Source: Pratylenchus scribneri | Taxonomy: Eukaryota > Nematoda > Chromadorea > Rhabditida > Pratylenchidae | Direction: 5' to 3' | Assembly: GCA_030063045.1 (NCBI GenBank) | Contig: JAQSEB010000023.1 | Location: 2,232,001 to 2,296,000 of the forward strand | Length of the DNA: 64,000 nt | Part shown: positions 13,741 to 25,224 of the stretch, piece after piece | Layout of the letters: each line of letters starts with the position of its first letter | Numbering within the stretch: the first letter of the stretch is position 1 | The notes under the pieces: generated by a model | Told to the model about the DNA's origin: nothing | Seen by the model: the letters and a program-made list of their open reading frames with translations, nothing else | Databases searched by the model: none | Position numbers and translations under genes: made by a program

Positions 13741-15586
13741 ATGATGCCATTAAAATGGGAACAAATGGCAGGGAATGGCGAAAAAAATCAGCGACGGAAT
13801 GGAAAACAGTGGACGATTTTGCTTCTCAATTTCATCATTTTGTTGGGCAATTATGTTATTACGGCAAATTCAATGCCAAAATTGCAGGTGAATTGTTGGC
13901 TGGGTTATTTAGAATTGGCCATTTTCCAATGATTTTGATGCCAAATGAAAAATACAAAAAAAGAATGGATAATGAATATACAAAAATGAATTAAATTATT
14001 TGGCCAACACAAATTATCCAAATGTGGGAATTCCTTTTAAATATGGCACCATAAATTCAATTTAATCTTTTAATTTGCCAATCCATTTAAGCAGCATCAG
14101 CCCATTCGAAGGCATCGTCGCAATTTTCCTTCATTAATTAACACAAATAATAATAATTCCCCATGCCCTCATCCATCATTTCCCAATTGCCCCGGAGAAG
14201 AATCAGTGGAGAATAATGAAGGTGTCAATTTGGTCCAAAAACGTGACCAACCAACGGTGCTCTTCTTTGGGCCACCTTCCCCCGGATGTTGTTTGCCTGG
14301 CCCACCGCCAATTTGCATGAATTGTAAACCGGATAAAAACCCGTTGATCGTCCAATTGACTGGCCCAGGCGTGCCACCTCCTCCAATTCCATTCCCTCCG
14401 CCCCCATTCATTGGCCCACCTGCCGTTTTTGGGCCTGCGGCTGCGCCAATTCCTTTGCCACCGCCACCAATCCCATTGTATGGGCCACCGCCCCCAATTT
14501 GGTGGAATCCAAAATGCAAAATGTTTGTGAATTTAAATATTCTCCAATAAATTTGTCAATTTCAGTGGCTGCGGTGATTCGTCCGAGGAGAATTGCATTC
14601 AGCTGAGAATTTCCATCAAAAATTGTGACGATGATGACAATCGGCCACGCATCATTTCTGTGCCAATTCCACCTCCGCCTCCATTCCCTCCATTGTTGCC
14701 ACCGCCCATTCCAATTCCTCCTCCTCCACCGCCAATTCCATATCCGTCACCTTTGCCACCGGCTATTCCAATTGTTGGCCCCCCGCCTCCTCCTCCATTT
14801 CCGCCTTATCCTCCGTTGCCTCCGCCGCCCCCACCACCACCTCCGCCTCCGCCTTTTGTGCCACCTCCTCCGCCGATTCCATTTCCTCCTCCGCCTTGTG
14901 TCCCAATTGGTAAGAAAATTAACTTTTTAAGGGCTAAATCCATCCATCCTCCTTTTCATTTTACCCTTTTTAATCAGTAAAAATTATAAATACAACTTTT
15001 TATGTCATTCTCCATTTCCCCAGGATCACCATGCTCTCCGAATGCCTTCCTCATCACGGTTCGTCCATTGCTACCCGGACTCGGTGTTCCAGGCCCACCA
15101 CTTCCTCCGCCAATTGTTGGCGGCTTTCCTTTGCTTCCGGCCTATCCGCCATCGCCTTTGCCGCCTCCTCTTCCCCCAATTCCGCCAATTGGCCCATTGC
15201 CACCTCCGCCGCCTCCATTTCCGTTCCCACCTCCGCCACTTCCTCTGCCACCGCCGCCTCCTCCTCCTCCTCCGGCCATTGTCTTTCCATTTGGGCCGCC
15301 ACCATCCATTGCTCCATCGCCGGCACAAATATTCCATCCGCCACCAATGCCTCTTCAACCACCTTTGCCCCCCTGCCAAAGATGTTGCCGACGATGTGGC
15401 TGTTGGCCTTTGTTGATGGCCGATTGTGATGATTCGAGAGCATCATTGGATTTTAGCAGTGAGTTCTTCAAGAGAATAAATAAAAATTGACTTTTTAAAG
15501 GCGATGATGAATGGAATGGACGAAGAAGGTGGAAAAGAAATAAAACAATTTGGAGGAGTGAAAGGCAAAAAAGGAATTTGGCATAA
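13741..15586 (+). CDS. Secreted extensin-like poly-proline protein (5 exons)
   Basis: Function unknown. The start at 13741 places a hydrophobic core (WTILLLNFIILLGNYVITA) after a polar n-region, so secreted or type II anchored. Exon 2 (from 14095) opens with QQHQPIRRHRRNF, a furin-type RHRR site. Exons 2-4 are dominated by Pro runs broken by Ile, Phe or Gly, with scattered Cys (PGCCLPGPPPICMNC; CGDSSEENC; GSPCSPN; QRCCRRCGC). Inferred introns: 13887-14094, about 14532-14575 (AAAT|GTTTGT), about 14910-15024 (ATTG|GTAAGA), about 15461-15501 (AGCA|GTGAGT). The last exon encodes a basic Arg/Lys/Trp-rich tail ending RNLA. Basic C-terminal tail, internal Cys pairs and poly-Pro core resemble the modular gene on the other strand. 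Other forward-frame ORFs over exon 4 are shadows. Confidence 0.7.
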
Positions 15587-15589
15587 AAG

Positions 15590-15975
15590 TACCAAAATAT
15601 TTGGCCATTATTTATTTATATATATTCCAAAAAAAATGATGCAAATTAAGAAGAATATATTAAAAAAGGTTGTCAATTCTCCCGAGGAAAAACGAAGGAA
15701 AAAAGCGTACTCTACTGTAATCGAAGCTAAAAAGAGAGATAAGAGGAAGAGGAAGCCTCAGGGTACATCACCACAATAGGCAAAAAGGATACAGTACAAA
15801 TTTGGATACCTCCAAAGTGGTTGAAAGAAAGAAAATAATAATAGTTAAACATTAATAATATATTTAAAAATTGATAATAAATTCTTGGGTTTGTTATTGG
15901 GAAGTTTACAAATTCAACCATTATTCCGGAATTTGTTTTTAATTTTATCCAGAAAAAAACACATTTGGCGAACAA
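15590..15975. other. Short intergenic region
   Basis: AT-rich, probably 3' UTR plus spacer. No gene seen before the minisatellite begins. Confidence 0.35.
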
Positions 15976-15984
15976 TTTCTAGAA

Positions 15985-16690
15985 AGGTAAAACACAATTG
16001 TAAAACATTTTCCGGAAAGAAAAAACACAATTGTAAAACATTTTCCGGAAAGAAAAAACACAATTGTAAAACATTTTCCGGAATGAAAAAACACAATTGT
16101 AAAACATTTTCCGGAAAGAAAAAACACAATTGTAAAACATTTTCCGGAAAGAAAAAACACAATTGTAAAACATTTTCCGGAAAGAAAAAACACAAATGTA
16201 AAACATTTTCCGGAAAGGAAAAACACAATTGTAAAACATTTTCCGAATGAAAAAACACAATTGTAAAACATTTTCCGGAAAGAAAAAACACAATTGTAAA
16301 ACATTTTCCGGAAAGAAAAAACACAAATGTAAAACATTTTCCGGAAAGGAAAAACACAATTGTAAAACATTTTCCGGAAAGAAAAAACACAAATGTAAAA
16401 CATTTTCCGGAAAGGAAAAACACAATTGTAAAACATTTTCCGGAAAGAAACACAATTGTAAAACATTTTCCGGAATGAAAAAACACAATTGTAAAACATT
16501 TTCCAGAAAGAAACACAATTGTAAAACATTTTCCGGAATGAAAAAACACAATTGTAAAACATTTTCCGGAAAGAAACACAATTGTAAAACATTTTCCGGA
16601 ATGAAAAAACACAATTGTAAAACATTTTCCGGAATGAAAAAACACAATTGTAAAACATTTTCCAGAAAGAAAAAACACAATTGTAAAAAA
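15985..16690 (-). repeat. Minisatellite array 2, about 33-nt short monomer
   Basis: About 21 copies of a unit made of CACAATTGTAAAACATTTT, CCGGAAAG and an A-rich tract. It is the unit of array 1 in opposite orientation but lacking the TTCGCC segment. Variants include CACAAATGT (breaking the CAATTG palindrome), GGAATGAAAA and TTCCAGAAAG. All three reading frames of one strand stay open because the unit lacks stops. Confidence 0.95.
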
Positions 16691-16918
16691 TATTTCATGG
16701 AAAAATAAAACACAAATGTTTGGAAAACAAAAATCCAAAAAGCTGAATTAAAACACAAAATGTTTGAAGGAATAAAAAACAACATGCTTGGAATAATAAA
16801 AAAAATAACATATATGTAAAAAACGTATAAAAATGATTAAATCTGAATTTATCAAATATATTTAAATCGAGACTAAATAATTTGATTATGGATGGATTTT
16901 TGTGCACAATCAATTTTG

Positions 16919-19215
16919 TCATTTCCCATTCTCCATCATTGGCCCTTCATTTGGCATTTCGGCTGGAAGCAGCCATTCCGGTGCGAACTTTTCCATTTTC
17001 TCCACAATGTCTGCCATTGCTACCAAAGTTCGTCGGCCAATTCGACTTAGCCGGTGTTCCAGATCAGGCATTTCCGCCCAAACACGTTCAAAGAATGGCA
17101 CAACCATGGCACAGCAAATCGATTGACCGACCATGGCCAAATCATAGGCCACTTCCAGCTGATTTTGGGGAAAGGGAATATGGGAAAAAGAATTCTGATG
17201 CCAATTAAAGAACATCTTTTCTCCTAACTTATAAGAGACCAAACTAATTGTTTAGGACACAAATCAGGAAATGATTGGCCATTGAGTTAGTTTTTTATTG
17301 CCAAGTAATTTAATTCCTATACCTCTTTAATTCCATATTTGACCGGTTCCATTCCCTTTTCCGCCAATTTTGTGTTCAATCTTTTCAAGTAATAGCCAAG
17401 AAGGCGATTGTCCTTCTCCAATTCATGACGCAATTCTGGCTCAATGCTCATCGCCGTCAGACGGGCAATATCCATCATTGGATTGCCTGGGGAAGCAATC
17501 AAAGTTAATTAATTTTCTCTTTTTAATAAATTATTTATTTGCAAAAATTATTGGCAAAAATCCACTTTGGTATAATTTAGGATCATTTACCCTTTTGTGT
17601 AAGTTGCCAATCGATGACGGCGGCCAATTCATTTTCATTTTTGTTTTGCCAAAGAATATTATTCACCCAAAGGTCGCCATGAACCAACATTTCGGCTATT
17701 CCTTAAAGTGAAGCACAATTTTGGGTACAATTCCTCCCAATTTGTGTTCCAAACCCAATTCCTCTTCAATTTTCTTTTGGGCCCATTTAAAAAATTCCAT
17801 TCCTTGGTACATTCGGCCCAATCTTTTCAATGGAATAGCCAATCTTTCTGTAAAATTGTCGATGGTATTTTCCCCCTATTCCCAGAGGCAACCATCTTTC
17901 AATTGTTCCTTCATTGCTTCCATCCATTTTCCAGATTCTTCTTTTTGATTTTCACCGCCGAACATTTCATCATAAGTAATGAATTGCTTTTGCCAATTAT
18001 TTCCGCTGCAATTTGACAAAATATGAGCATGCAAATTTGCCAAACTTTTGGTCAGACGAAAAACCTTTAAAATGGTACAAAACATTATGGTGGTGGGCAC
18101 AAAAAGGATATGTCAATGTCAATAATGCTTAAAGGCCTTTCCTATTCATCCTACTGTACCCCCACACTTTTTGCCCAATCACTCCGTTATCCATCAATCA
18201 AATATTGCCTAAATCTGCTTTTTTAAACCCGCTTATTTTCCATCCAAATGTTCACCGTTTACTTCTTTTTGCGACGTTCTTATCGCATTTTTCCACAAAC
18301 CGGATAAATAATAATTGAAAGGTTCTTTGTCTTAAAATCCCGTAATGCTGGGGACTTACGGCTTAGGCGCTTCTTAGGCCCACTCTCGCCTCAAACAAAT
18401 TTCACCTTATTATGACTATTAGGGTCGAAAAAGGTGAAATTCTGATTCAAAATTTGGACACCTGTTCCTCATTGAATCCGTTGGCAAAATCGGCCAAATG
18501 CGCATCCTGCAAATCTTCCATCGCAATTAGACCTGCTTCGTCAGTTTTGCCACTGGCCATTCCAGGTTGGGTGAAATAAATTTTTGGTATTGGAATTGGG
18601 CATTCATCCACGATGGATGCATTAATGAATTCATAAAATGTGCATTCATTTCGGTGAATATTGGAAATAAATGAATTTTGGATGAAATTTTCGGCCATTG
18701 TTTTTTCATCCAATTTGCCACCAATTTCATTTTGGTCATTATTCCCATCTTTGGCCAATTTCATTTCGACCATTTCCTTCACCATTTCCGACCATTTCTC
18801 CTCGCCAAGAAAACTTGCAATCAATGTTTTTACCCTATCCATTGTGATTACTTTCAAAATTAATGAAAATGGCAATGAATTATTGGGCACATTTCCATTA
18901 TTTAGATGGCACAGTTTGATTTTGCAACGAAAAACTCGAGAAGTGAAACCATTGGTGGCACTCAATTGGATGGATTCAATCTACAAAAATGAATTAAAAG
19001 GGCATTTATTCAGTTTTTGAGAGAGTATTTTAAGATAATTTAATCTATGAGGAGCAGAGACGGACCACACGAATTCGTTCCCCGCCTTCAAGACGTTCTT
19101 TCAATGGGCCGCATTTTTCGGACAATTTTTCGAAAACTTTCCCATAACTCAGATCACCACATTCTGGGAAACATTGATCAGCCAATGATGGGTGGATAAA
19201 AATTGAAGAAGCCAT
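16919..19215 (-). CDS. CHK/DUF1679 kinase-like protein (nematode ecdysteroid-kinase-like family)
   Basis: Cytosolic kinase-fold protein of the nematode-expanded CHK-like (choline/aminoglycoside/ecdysteroid kinase) family; the substrate of most members is unknown. Order along the protein: N-terminus with GERIRV, then IESIQLSATNGFTSRVFRCKI and a Lys in ILKVI, the AMEDL hinge, VFRLTKSLANLHA, the Brenner motif VHGDLWVNNILW and the metal-binding VIDWQ, then GNPMMDIARL. A frame break around 17700 is resolved by a 53-nt intron, TTGG|GTTTGG to TTTAAG|GAATAG, which restores EELGIAEMLVHGDLW. The first intron follows GAACGAATTCGTGTG. The C-terminus ends PMMENGK. A large intron (about 18077-18463) contains the second copy of a dispersed repeat. 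No key residue appears missing, so it is probably active. Confidence 0.85.
18130..18242. repeat. Dispersed repeat, copy 2 (intron of kinase gene)
   Basis: Shares GGCCTTTCCTATTCATCCTA, AATCACTCCGTTATCCATCA and ATCAAATATTGCCTAAATCT with the copy at 6588-6702. Located in an intron of the CHK-like kinase gene. Confidence 0.7.
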
Positions 19216-19219
19216 TTGA

Positions 19220-19870
19220 ATGGATATAATTTATGAATGGTTATTCCTTGTGAGAATAAAAAAGGTTTTGAAAGTTCACTTCAATCAAAAACATGGAGGG
19301 GGGTTCATCCACAAATTTGTTAAATTGATAAGGAAAATTGGGTCGTCTAAATATTAAAAATAAACACAAAATGTTCATCGTCTCGGTTCATTTCGATGTC
19401 CTTTAAATGGTGAATGAATGAATGAATGAATGAATGATAACAAAAATAAAAGATAATAAATTCTATTTCATCAACAAAACTCATGATTACCAAAATGTGG
19501 ACAATTATTCCCGATGAATAAATCTCATTAGCATTGAGTACACGGGTGATCTATTTGTTTTTGTACAAAACCTCTCATTAAAAATGAACATTACAAAATA
19601 TTTTAAATCAATTTTATTTGTGTGTAAAATTTATAATTGGTGGATTACAAAAGAAAAGCATGCGTGCTACATGAATTTATATATGGAAGGGAGAATAAAG
19701 GCACATTGTGTCAGGTATGTCAGAGGAGGGAGAATTTTTGATATTTAATTCATAAAAATGAGAATTTGAAAAAGTCCATGTATTGTTTTTGAAGGGTGGA
19801 TGTGTGCCTTTTAGGGCCAATCTTTCTGTATTTGAGGTGGTCCATTCATTCAATTCGAATTTAGCCACTC
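19220..19870. other. Intergenic region between kinase and PMP3-like genes
   Basis: Holds a run of about seven TGAA/GAAT tetranucleotides near 19410-19435 and AT-rich spacer. No coding sequence supported. Confidence 0.4.
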
Positions 19871-19874
19871 CACT

Positions 19875-20262
19875 TTAAGTGAAGAAGCAATACCAGAGTG
19901 CGTGAAGAACGGCCGGCAGCCAAAGCAAGAAGCTAAAAATAAAATAAATAAATTAAATAGTTAAATGTAATTCTTTTAAATTTTATTTTGAAAGGAAGGA
20001 AGGAAAGTGAGATAGGTGAATTTGCCTTGAGGCAATTAAAATTATTTCTTTTTGAATTGAACTGATGGGTACAAATACGGTAATCGTAAAAAAACCCACC
20101 AAAGGACAATGCTGATCAAAACGTGAACATTGCAATCCGAATTGGCATGGATGAAGATGGCCAGAGGCTAAAATAAACAATTTATTCATAAAATAAATAT
20201 TTATTTACCGGCAAAATAATGCAAAGAATCAATTCGATGATTTGTTGAGCGTCGACGGCCAT
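19875..20262 (-). CDS. PMP3/UPF0057 small membrane proteolipid (3 exons)
   Basis: A roughly 59-residue hydrophobic protein of the plasma membrane proteolipid 3 family, with two membrane helices. Family members affect membrane potential and cation tolerance. Exon 1 encodes MAVDAQQIIELILCIILP; exon 2 continues PLAIFIHANSDCNVHVLIS; exon 3 gives LLWLPAVLHALWYCFFT and a stop. Introns lie at about 20163-20203 (CCG|GTAAAT) and about 19932-20092 (CTTTG|GTGGGT). The PPLAIF segment, the paired acidic/Asn-Cys loop and the LPAVLHALWY end are the family signature, and length matches. It is too short and too split for single-ORF detection. Confidence 0.85.
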
Positions 20263-20269
20263 TTTTCAA

Positions 20270-21380
20270 TTTTCAAAATGGATAATTAGAATTTTATTTT
20301 TCTTTGTATTTAATTCTCTGAAAATAACAATATTTAAATAAATATATTTATTGGGCCTCAGGCTTTGAATGAGAAGCTCCCTTGGGGGATAATTAAAAGC
20401 TCATAAATAATGCTGAAGGATTGGAAAGGGCTGCCAATTTTGTTGGCTTTTTTTTGACAGACTGAGCAGCCGTATATGGGGGGGGGGGATGCCTAGAATG
20501 CCAATGATGGACAAGTTGGAAGAGGGTCGAGAAAAAAACGTAAAGGATGACTTCAAATGGAATGGGGAAGAAACGCGAAATGCACGCAATTTGCTTCCAT
20601 TTTTGGTATTGAGAGGAAAAAAGAACCATCATGATATCAATAAAATAAAGCTAGTTTCTTGGTTGGATTTGTTTGACCGAAATTTCTGGTATTGAGTCAA
20701 AAATATTGAATCGACGGGTTGATTCCGCCATCTTACATAATATTGAAGTGGTCGTCGATTTCTTCCTATTAAAGGAGTATAAAGGGTGCGCCCTTAAAAG
20801 ATCCATAATTGCCTTTAAAAGTGGATCGTAAAGAAGAAGGGGAGCCCTATTTTTCATGAATCACCCTCACAGGGTCAGGGGGATTGGTGACAAAAATACA
20901 GGAACAATTACGCAATGTGATGATGAATAAAAATAAAAAAAGGAAAGAACTCGATCAAATCTGTCTTTGATATTGGATTTTGTTTTGGGAATATATCAAA
21001 CTTTAAAATTAGGATTAAATTCCATTATATAGTTCCGTTTCTAATAAATTTTGGATTGAATAATGCAATAAAAATGTTAAGAATTGCTCTATAAAAAGAG
21101 AATTTAACGGCGGTTTTACTGACTAATAAACCAGTATTCCTTTTACTTTAAATGGTTGTTGGTTGGTGTATTTGATTGGCCATAGCGAAAAGGAATTGAT
21201 GGGTAATTGTGTGGAATGGAAACAAACAACCCAACCAATATTTTTGTTGATTTACGATGGAAATATAGATAGGTGGAAGAAGGAGGCGCAATTTTACGTT
21301 TAATCTCGTCCATATTGAATCGATTGTGCGGAAATTTGTTGGAAAAACTGGTTATTGAATATTATTTTTAACTAGCCCTT
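20270..21380. other. Intergenic region
   Basis: No supported gene. Contains a G tract of nine near 20479 and AT-rich sequence. ORFs near 20393-20860 on both strands have no conserved motifs and no clear splice continuation. Confidence 0.4.
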
Positions 21381-21386
21381 CTATTT

Positions 21387-21965
21387 TGGCGAACATTTTC
21401 CGGAAAGAGGCACAATTGTAAAACATTTTGGCGAACATTTTCCGGAAAGGGAAAACACAATTGTAAAACATTTGTTGGCGAACATTTTCCGGAAAGGGAA
21501 AACACAATTGTAAAACATTTGTTGGCGAACATTTTCCGGAAAGGGAAAACACAATTGTAAAACATTTGTTGGCGAACATTTTCCGGAAAGGGAAAACACA
21601 ATTGTAAAACATTTGTTGGCGAACATTTTCCGGAAAGGGAAAACACAATTGTAAAACATTTGTTGGCGAACATTTTCCGGAAAGGGAAAACACAATTGTA
21701 AAACATTTGTTGGCGAACATTTTCCGGAAAGGGAAAACACAATTGTAAAACATTTGTTGGCGAACATTTTCCGGAAAGAGGCACAATTGTAAAACATTTT
21801 GGCGAACATTTTCCGGAAAGGGAAAACACAATTGTAAAACATTTGTTGGCGAACATTTTCCGGAAAGGGAAAACACAATTGTAAAACATTTGTTGGCGAA
21901 CATTTTCCGGAAAGGGAAAACACAATTGTAAAACATTTTTTGGCGAACATTTTCCGGAAAGAAAA
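21387..21965 (-). repeat. Minisatellite array 3, about 47-nt monomer
   Basis: About 12 very homogeneous copies of the unit GGCGAACATTTTCCGGAAAG plus a GGAAAACACAATTG segment and TAAAACATTTGTT, the reverse complement of the array 1 monomer. Two units carry the short GAGGCACAATTG form. Near-identity of copies suggests recent expansion or homogenisation. Confidence 0.95.
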
Positions 21966-21969
21966 AACA

Positions 21970-22770
21970 GAAATTGTTAAACAAGGTGAATTGTGATTTA
22001 TTTTGGATGTTATGGCCTATTAATGATGAATGTTGATAAAAAAAAAGTGGAAAGAAAAAGCATTTAATAAGGGCCATCTCTCATCAGATAAAGCAACTAA
22101 AACGACCAAAGAGCAGGGCGATTGTTTGTGGATGGAAGAATGGAATGGACATGTTTTTAAAGCCAAACCAAAATAAAAATGGAAAATCGATGAAATGGGA
22201 AATGGAGGAGGATCGAGTGAAGATCTTTGGTGATGAAATGAATGCGGTCGGTGGGAATAATATTATAGCGATTTTGTTGATGTGAGGGGAGGATTGCATG
22301 AATGAATGAGGCAGCCGGATAGATTATGGGGAAGCCGTTTGCTATTCGTTGTTTTCCAATTGTCGGTTGGGTTGGCCTTTTCTCTTCCCAACCAAATAAC
22401 CAACAAAAGTCGTAGAGATCGACAGCTTCGGGGGTCGGAGAGAGCATTTTCATCCCTCTCTTCTCATCGATTAATCCCATCTTTTTTATCCAATAAAAGC
22501 CAATTTATTTGTAGTTGGGTGGGAAAAGAAATAATGGAGTAAAATCCGGAGAATCTTGCATTAGAATTACCTTCATTTTTAAATTACCAAGGCAACCAAA
22601 ATAATTTATTTTATGATAATAATGGATGAATCAAAAAAAAGAAGAGGAGGTTAATCATGGTTATGGTGTAATAATTGGTCATCAAAAATGAGTAATTGGT
22701 AATAAACACGAAAGACCATAATTTACAAACAAAATTGGGGGAATAAGGGAAGGAGAAAAGTTTTAATAAA
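21970..22770. other. Intergenic region
   Basis: Between minisatellite array 3 and the coiled-coil gene. The stretch 22300-22540 is less AT-rich, but no ORF there has recognisable motifs. Nothing further seen. Confidence 0.35.
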
Positions 22771-22777
22771 TAAAATA

Positions 22778-24956
22778 TCAGCAACCTTCGTTGAGTTTCT
22801 TATCCAAAACTTCAGTGCTTCTTTCCACCAAATTCTCATAATCAACTGATTTATCAAAATAATGACCGTAGGAGGCAAGAATTTGACGCAAATTTTCGAT
22901 CTTTCTGTTGTATTTTCTGATCATGGCATCCCGTTTTTTGAGCTCATGTTCAAAATCCGAGTGAAATCTCTGCAAAAATTGTTTGTATATTTATAAATAA
23001 TTTCCAATAATTTTACCCTATTTGTCTTCTCCAATTCATGATAACGCTCTTCCATTTGTCTTTGCTGCCTTTCTTGCTCTTCCATTTTGACCAAATGTCG
23101 TTGAATTTCGATATCCTTATTGTTGATTTCCTCTTGGTTAAATTCCTGCAAATAAATTAAAATAATTTAAAAAATTTAATTGACCTTAAATCTACGCAAT
23201 GATCGGACAATTTCTTCGTTCTTTGCATCCAATTCCAAATTTCGTTGCCTCAAAACCCGAATTTTCTCGTTCAAATCAGCCACATCGCCGCTGTGTCTCC
23301 CACTGTATTTGTTTTTGTAGAAATCTTCAGTTCGCTAAAAATTTGATGATTAAAATAAACATTCTTAAAAAAAATGCAAACGTGAAGTTTAAGTTCAATT
23401 TCTTCAGCTTTGAGTTGACTTTGTTGCAATTCACTTCTCATTTCCTCCATTCTTCGTCGCAATTCCCTCAAATTCCGTTCCAATTCTTCATTGCTGTTCA
23501 AATATTCCTCTTTGAGTGCAATTTCCCGATTCAATTGAATTTTCAATGTGTCTCGTTCATTCTCCACTAATTTGCATTTGGAACAATTCTAAAAAATTTT
23601 CAAAATTTGAAGAAACATTAATCAATTTGTACCTGATTGTTTGGTCTCTCCTCTTGATGAAATGAATTTTCACGCGATGAGGGAGCACTTCGTCGATATT
23701 CTTCCATCTCTGCAAATTTAAGATATTTAATTTTTAATTGTTGAATTTTAATCTAATGCTTACTTTTGTTGCAAATTTCAATTGAACGATTTAAATCCAA
23801 TTTCAGGTTTTTGATTTTCTCGATTAATGAATGGTCTTGTAAATGTTCTGCATCTTCGCTAAAATTGTTCATCAATTGCATGAAAAAATCAGCTGTGGAG
23901 CGAAGTTTATCGAACAATGCCACCGTGATTCCCTCCAATGCTTGGTCAGGGCGGCTCTTTAAATAATAAATTATTTGTGTAATTTTTGACCATTTTTGTA
24001 ATGTTTTTTGGGAGGTGGCAAAAAATTGACAAATAAAAAATGACTTTTTTTTTGATTGTTTATTATATTTTAAACATAAATCTAATGGTTAAATAACTTA
24101 AAATAGGCCAATAAAAATATTGGATTTTGTAAAAAAAAAAAATTAGCCGCTCCTGGTTGGACTCGAACTAACAACCTTTTGGTTAAGCCAAACGCGCTAA
24201 CCATTGCGCCACAAGAGCACATTGAATAATTTAATAAAATTTACCGCTGTACTTCTTCCACTCGTCGGTGGATCATTTTCCGATTGTTGATCAATGTGGC
24301 GTAGAGCTTCATGAAAATGTTCATCCGAATGTCTTTCATCATTTGCGGTATATTCCCCGTGTTGAAGATGAAAATTTAATGATTCTTCGTCACGCAATTT
24401 ATCCCTTAGCTGAATTTTGAATTTTATAAATTAAATCAAATTCAAAAAACCTTTCGATTCTCCTCCTCCAGCAATGCTGCCTTTTCTCTAAATTCCTCCA
24501 CAATTCGTTCATTTCTTCTCTCATTCCGTTCCATACTATTTCTGAATTCCCTGAAGTGATGTGTTAATTCGGCCAATTTGTTCTGAGATTCGGCATATTT
24601 TCCCTTTTTGTCTTCCAATTCATTTGTTATTCGTATTGCCTTAAACATTTACAGATTAGAATAACTCATTTCCAAAATGCACAAACCCATTCAGTGCAAT
24701 TCTCTCCATTTGCATCTTTTAAATTTGGAATGGCTCGTCTCAGTTCAAGGTTCTCGCTTTGAGCCTCTCGAAGTTGACGTTTCAAATCTTCCAATTCTTG
24801 GGCATAATTATTTGTTGAATGGCCAAGTGTGGACGCAGTGCTCAATCGCGAACTGTTAAGGCTAAATAATATAGAATATAGATAATTTATTTTGATTAGT
24901 GGAAATGCAAACCTGACCACCGGGGAATTTTCTTCTCCAGTTGTTGTTCCGTTCAT
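22778..24956 (-). CDS. Long coiled-coil protein of unknown identity (about 10 exons)
   Basis: Not assignable to a named family. Translated exons give continuous heptad-rich, Glu/Arg/Leu-rich helices: QELEDLKRQLREAQSENLEL, ITNELEDKKGKYAESQNKLA, VEEFREKAALLEEENRK, then a less coiled central segment with GITVALFDKLRSTADFFMQL, then ERDTLKIQLNREIALKEEYL, RNLRELRRRMEEMRSELQQ, ADLNEKIRVLRQRNLEL, and a C-terminal EHELKKRDAMIRKYNRKIEN ending DKKLNEGC. An NCSKCKL pair of Cys begins one exon. The composition suits a cytoskeletal, centrosomal or trafficking scaffold (inference). The start at MNGTTTGEENSP is the most upstream supported Met. It is the last of three closely spaced minus-strand genes and could be co-transcribed with the synthetase. 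One intron carries a tRNA-like sequence. Confidence 0.7.
24148..24218 (-). pseudogene. tRNA-Asn-like gene with a 5-nt anticodon loop (probable pseudogene)
   Basis: On the minus strand, GCTCTTG pairs with CAGGAGC as acceptor stem, GCGC...GCGC forms the D stem, TTTGG pairs with CCAAA as anticodon stem, and GTTAG/CCAAC flanks TTCGAGT as T arm. The scaffold resembles eukaryotic tRNA-Asn, whose anticodon loop would read CTGTTAA; here it is CTTAA, two bases shorter, so the GTT anticodon is lost. It lies in an intron of the coiled-coil gene, same strand. Pol III boxes look intact (TGGCGCAATGG; GTTCGAGTCC). Confidence 0.75.
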
Positions 24957-25224
24957 TAAGCCAAAACTAATTGAAGGTAATTTTGAGACCGAAATTTTGA
25001 TCTTTACTTTATGCTTTTTATGAAAATTTGCAACAATTCTAAATTTGAATTTATTAAATAGCGAAATTATTTATCGCTTCGAAATCCTTCCCCATTTTTA
25101 GGGGCCGGGAGAAAAATAAATTATTATAAAATAAAAAATATCAAGATAATGAATTTAAAAAATATAAATTGTTTGAATAAAAATAATTAAATCAATAAAA
25201 TTGTGAAAAAATTTATACAGAAGA

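Noticed and set aside
15054..15446. Glu/Ala- or Arg/Trp-rich minus-strand ORFs opposite the extensin-like gene
   Set aside because: Shadow of the poly-Pro exon on the + strand.
15914..16785. Minus-strand ORFs of 237-274 aa over array 2
   Set aside because: Same cause: a stop-free 33-nt tandem repeat (multiple of three) leaves several frames open. Not a protein gene.
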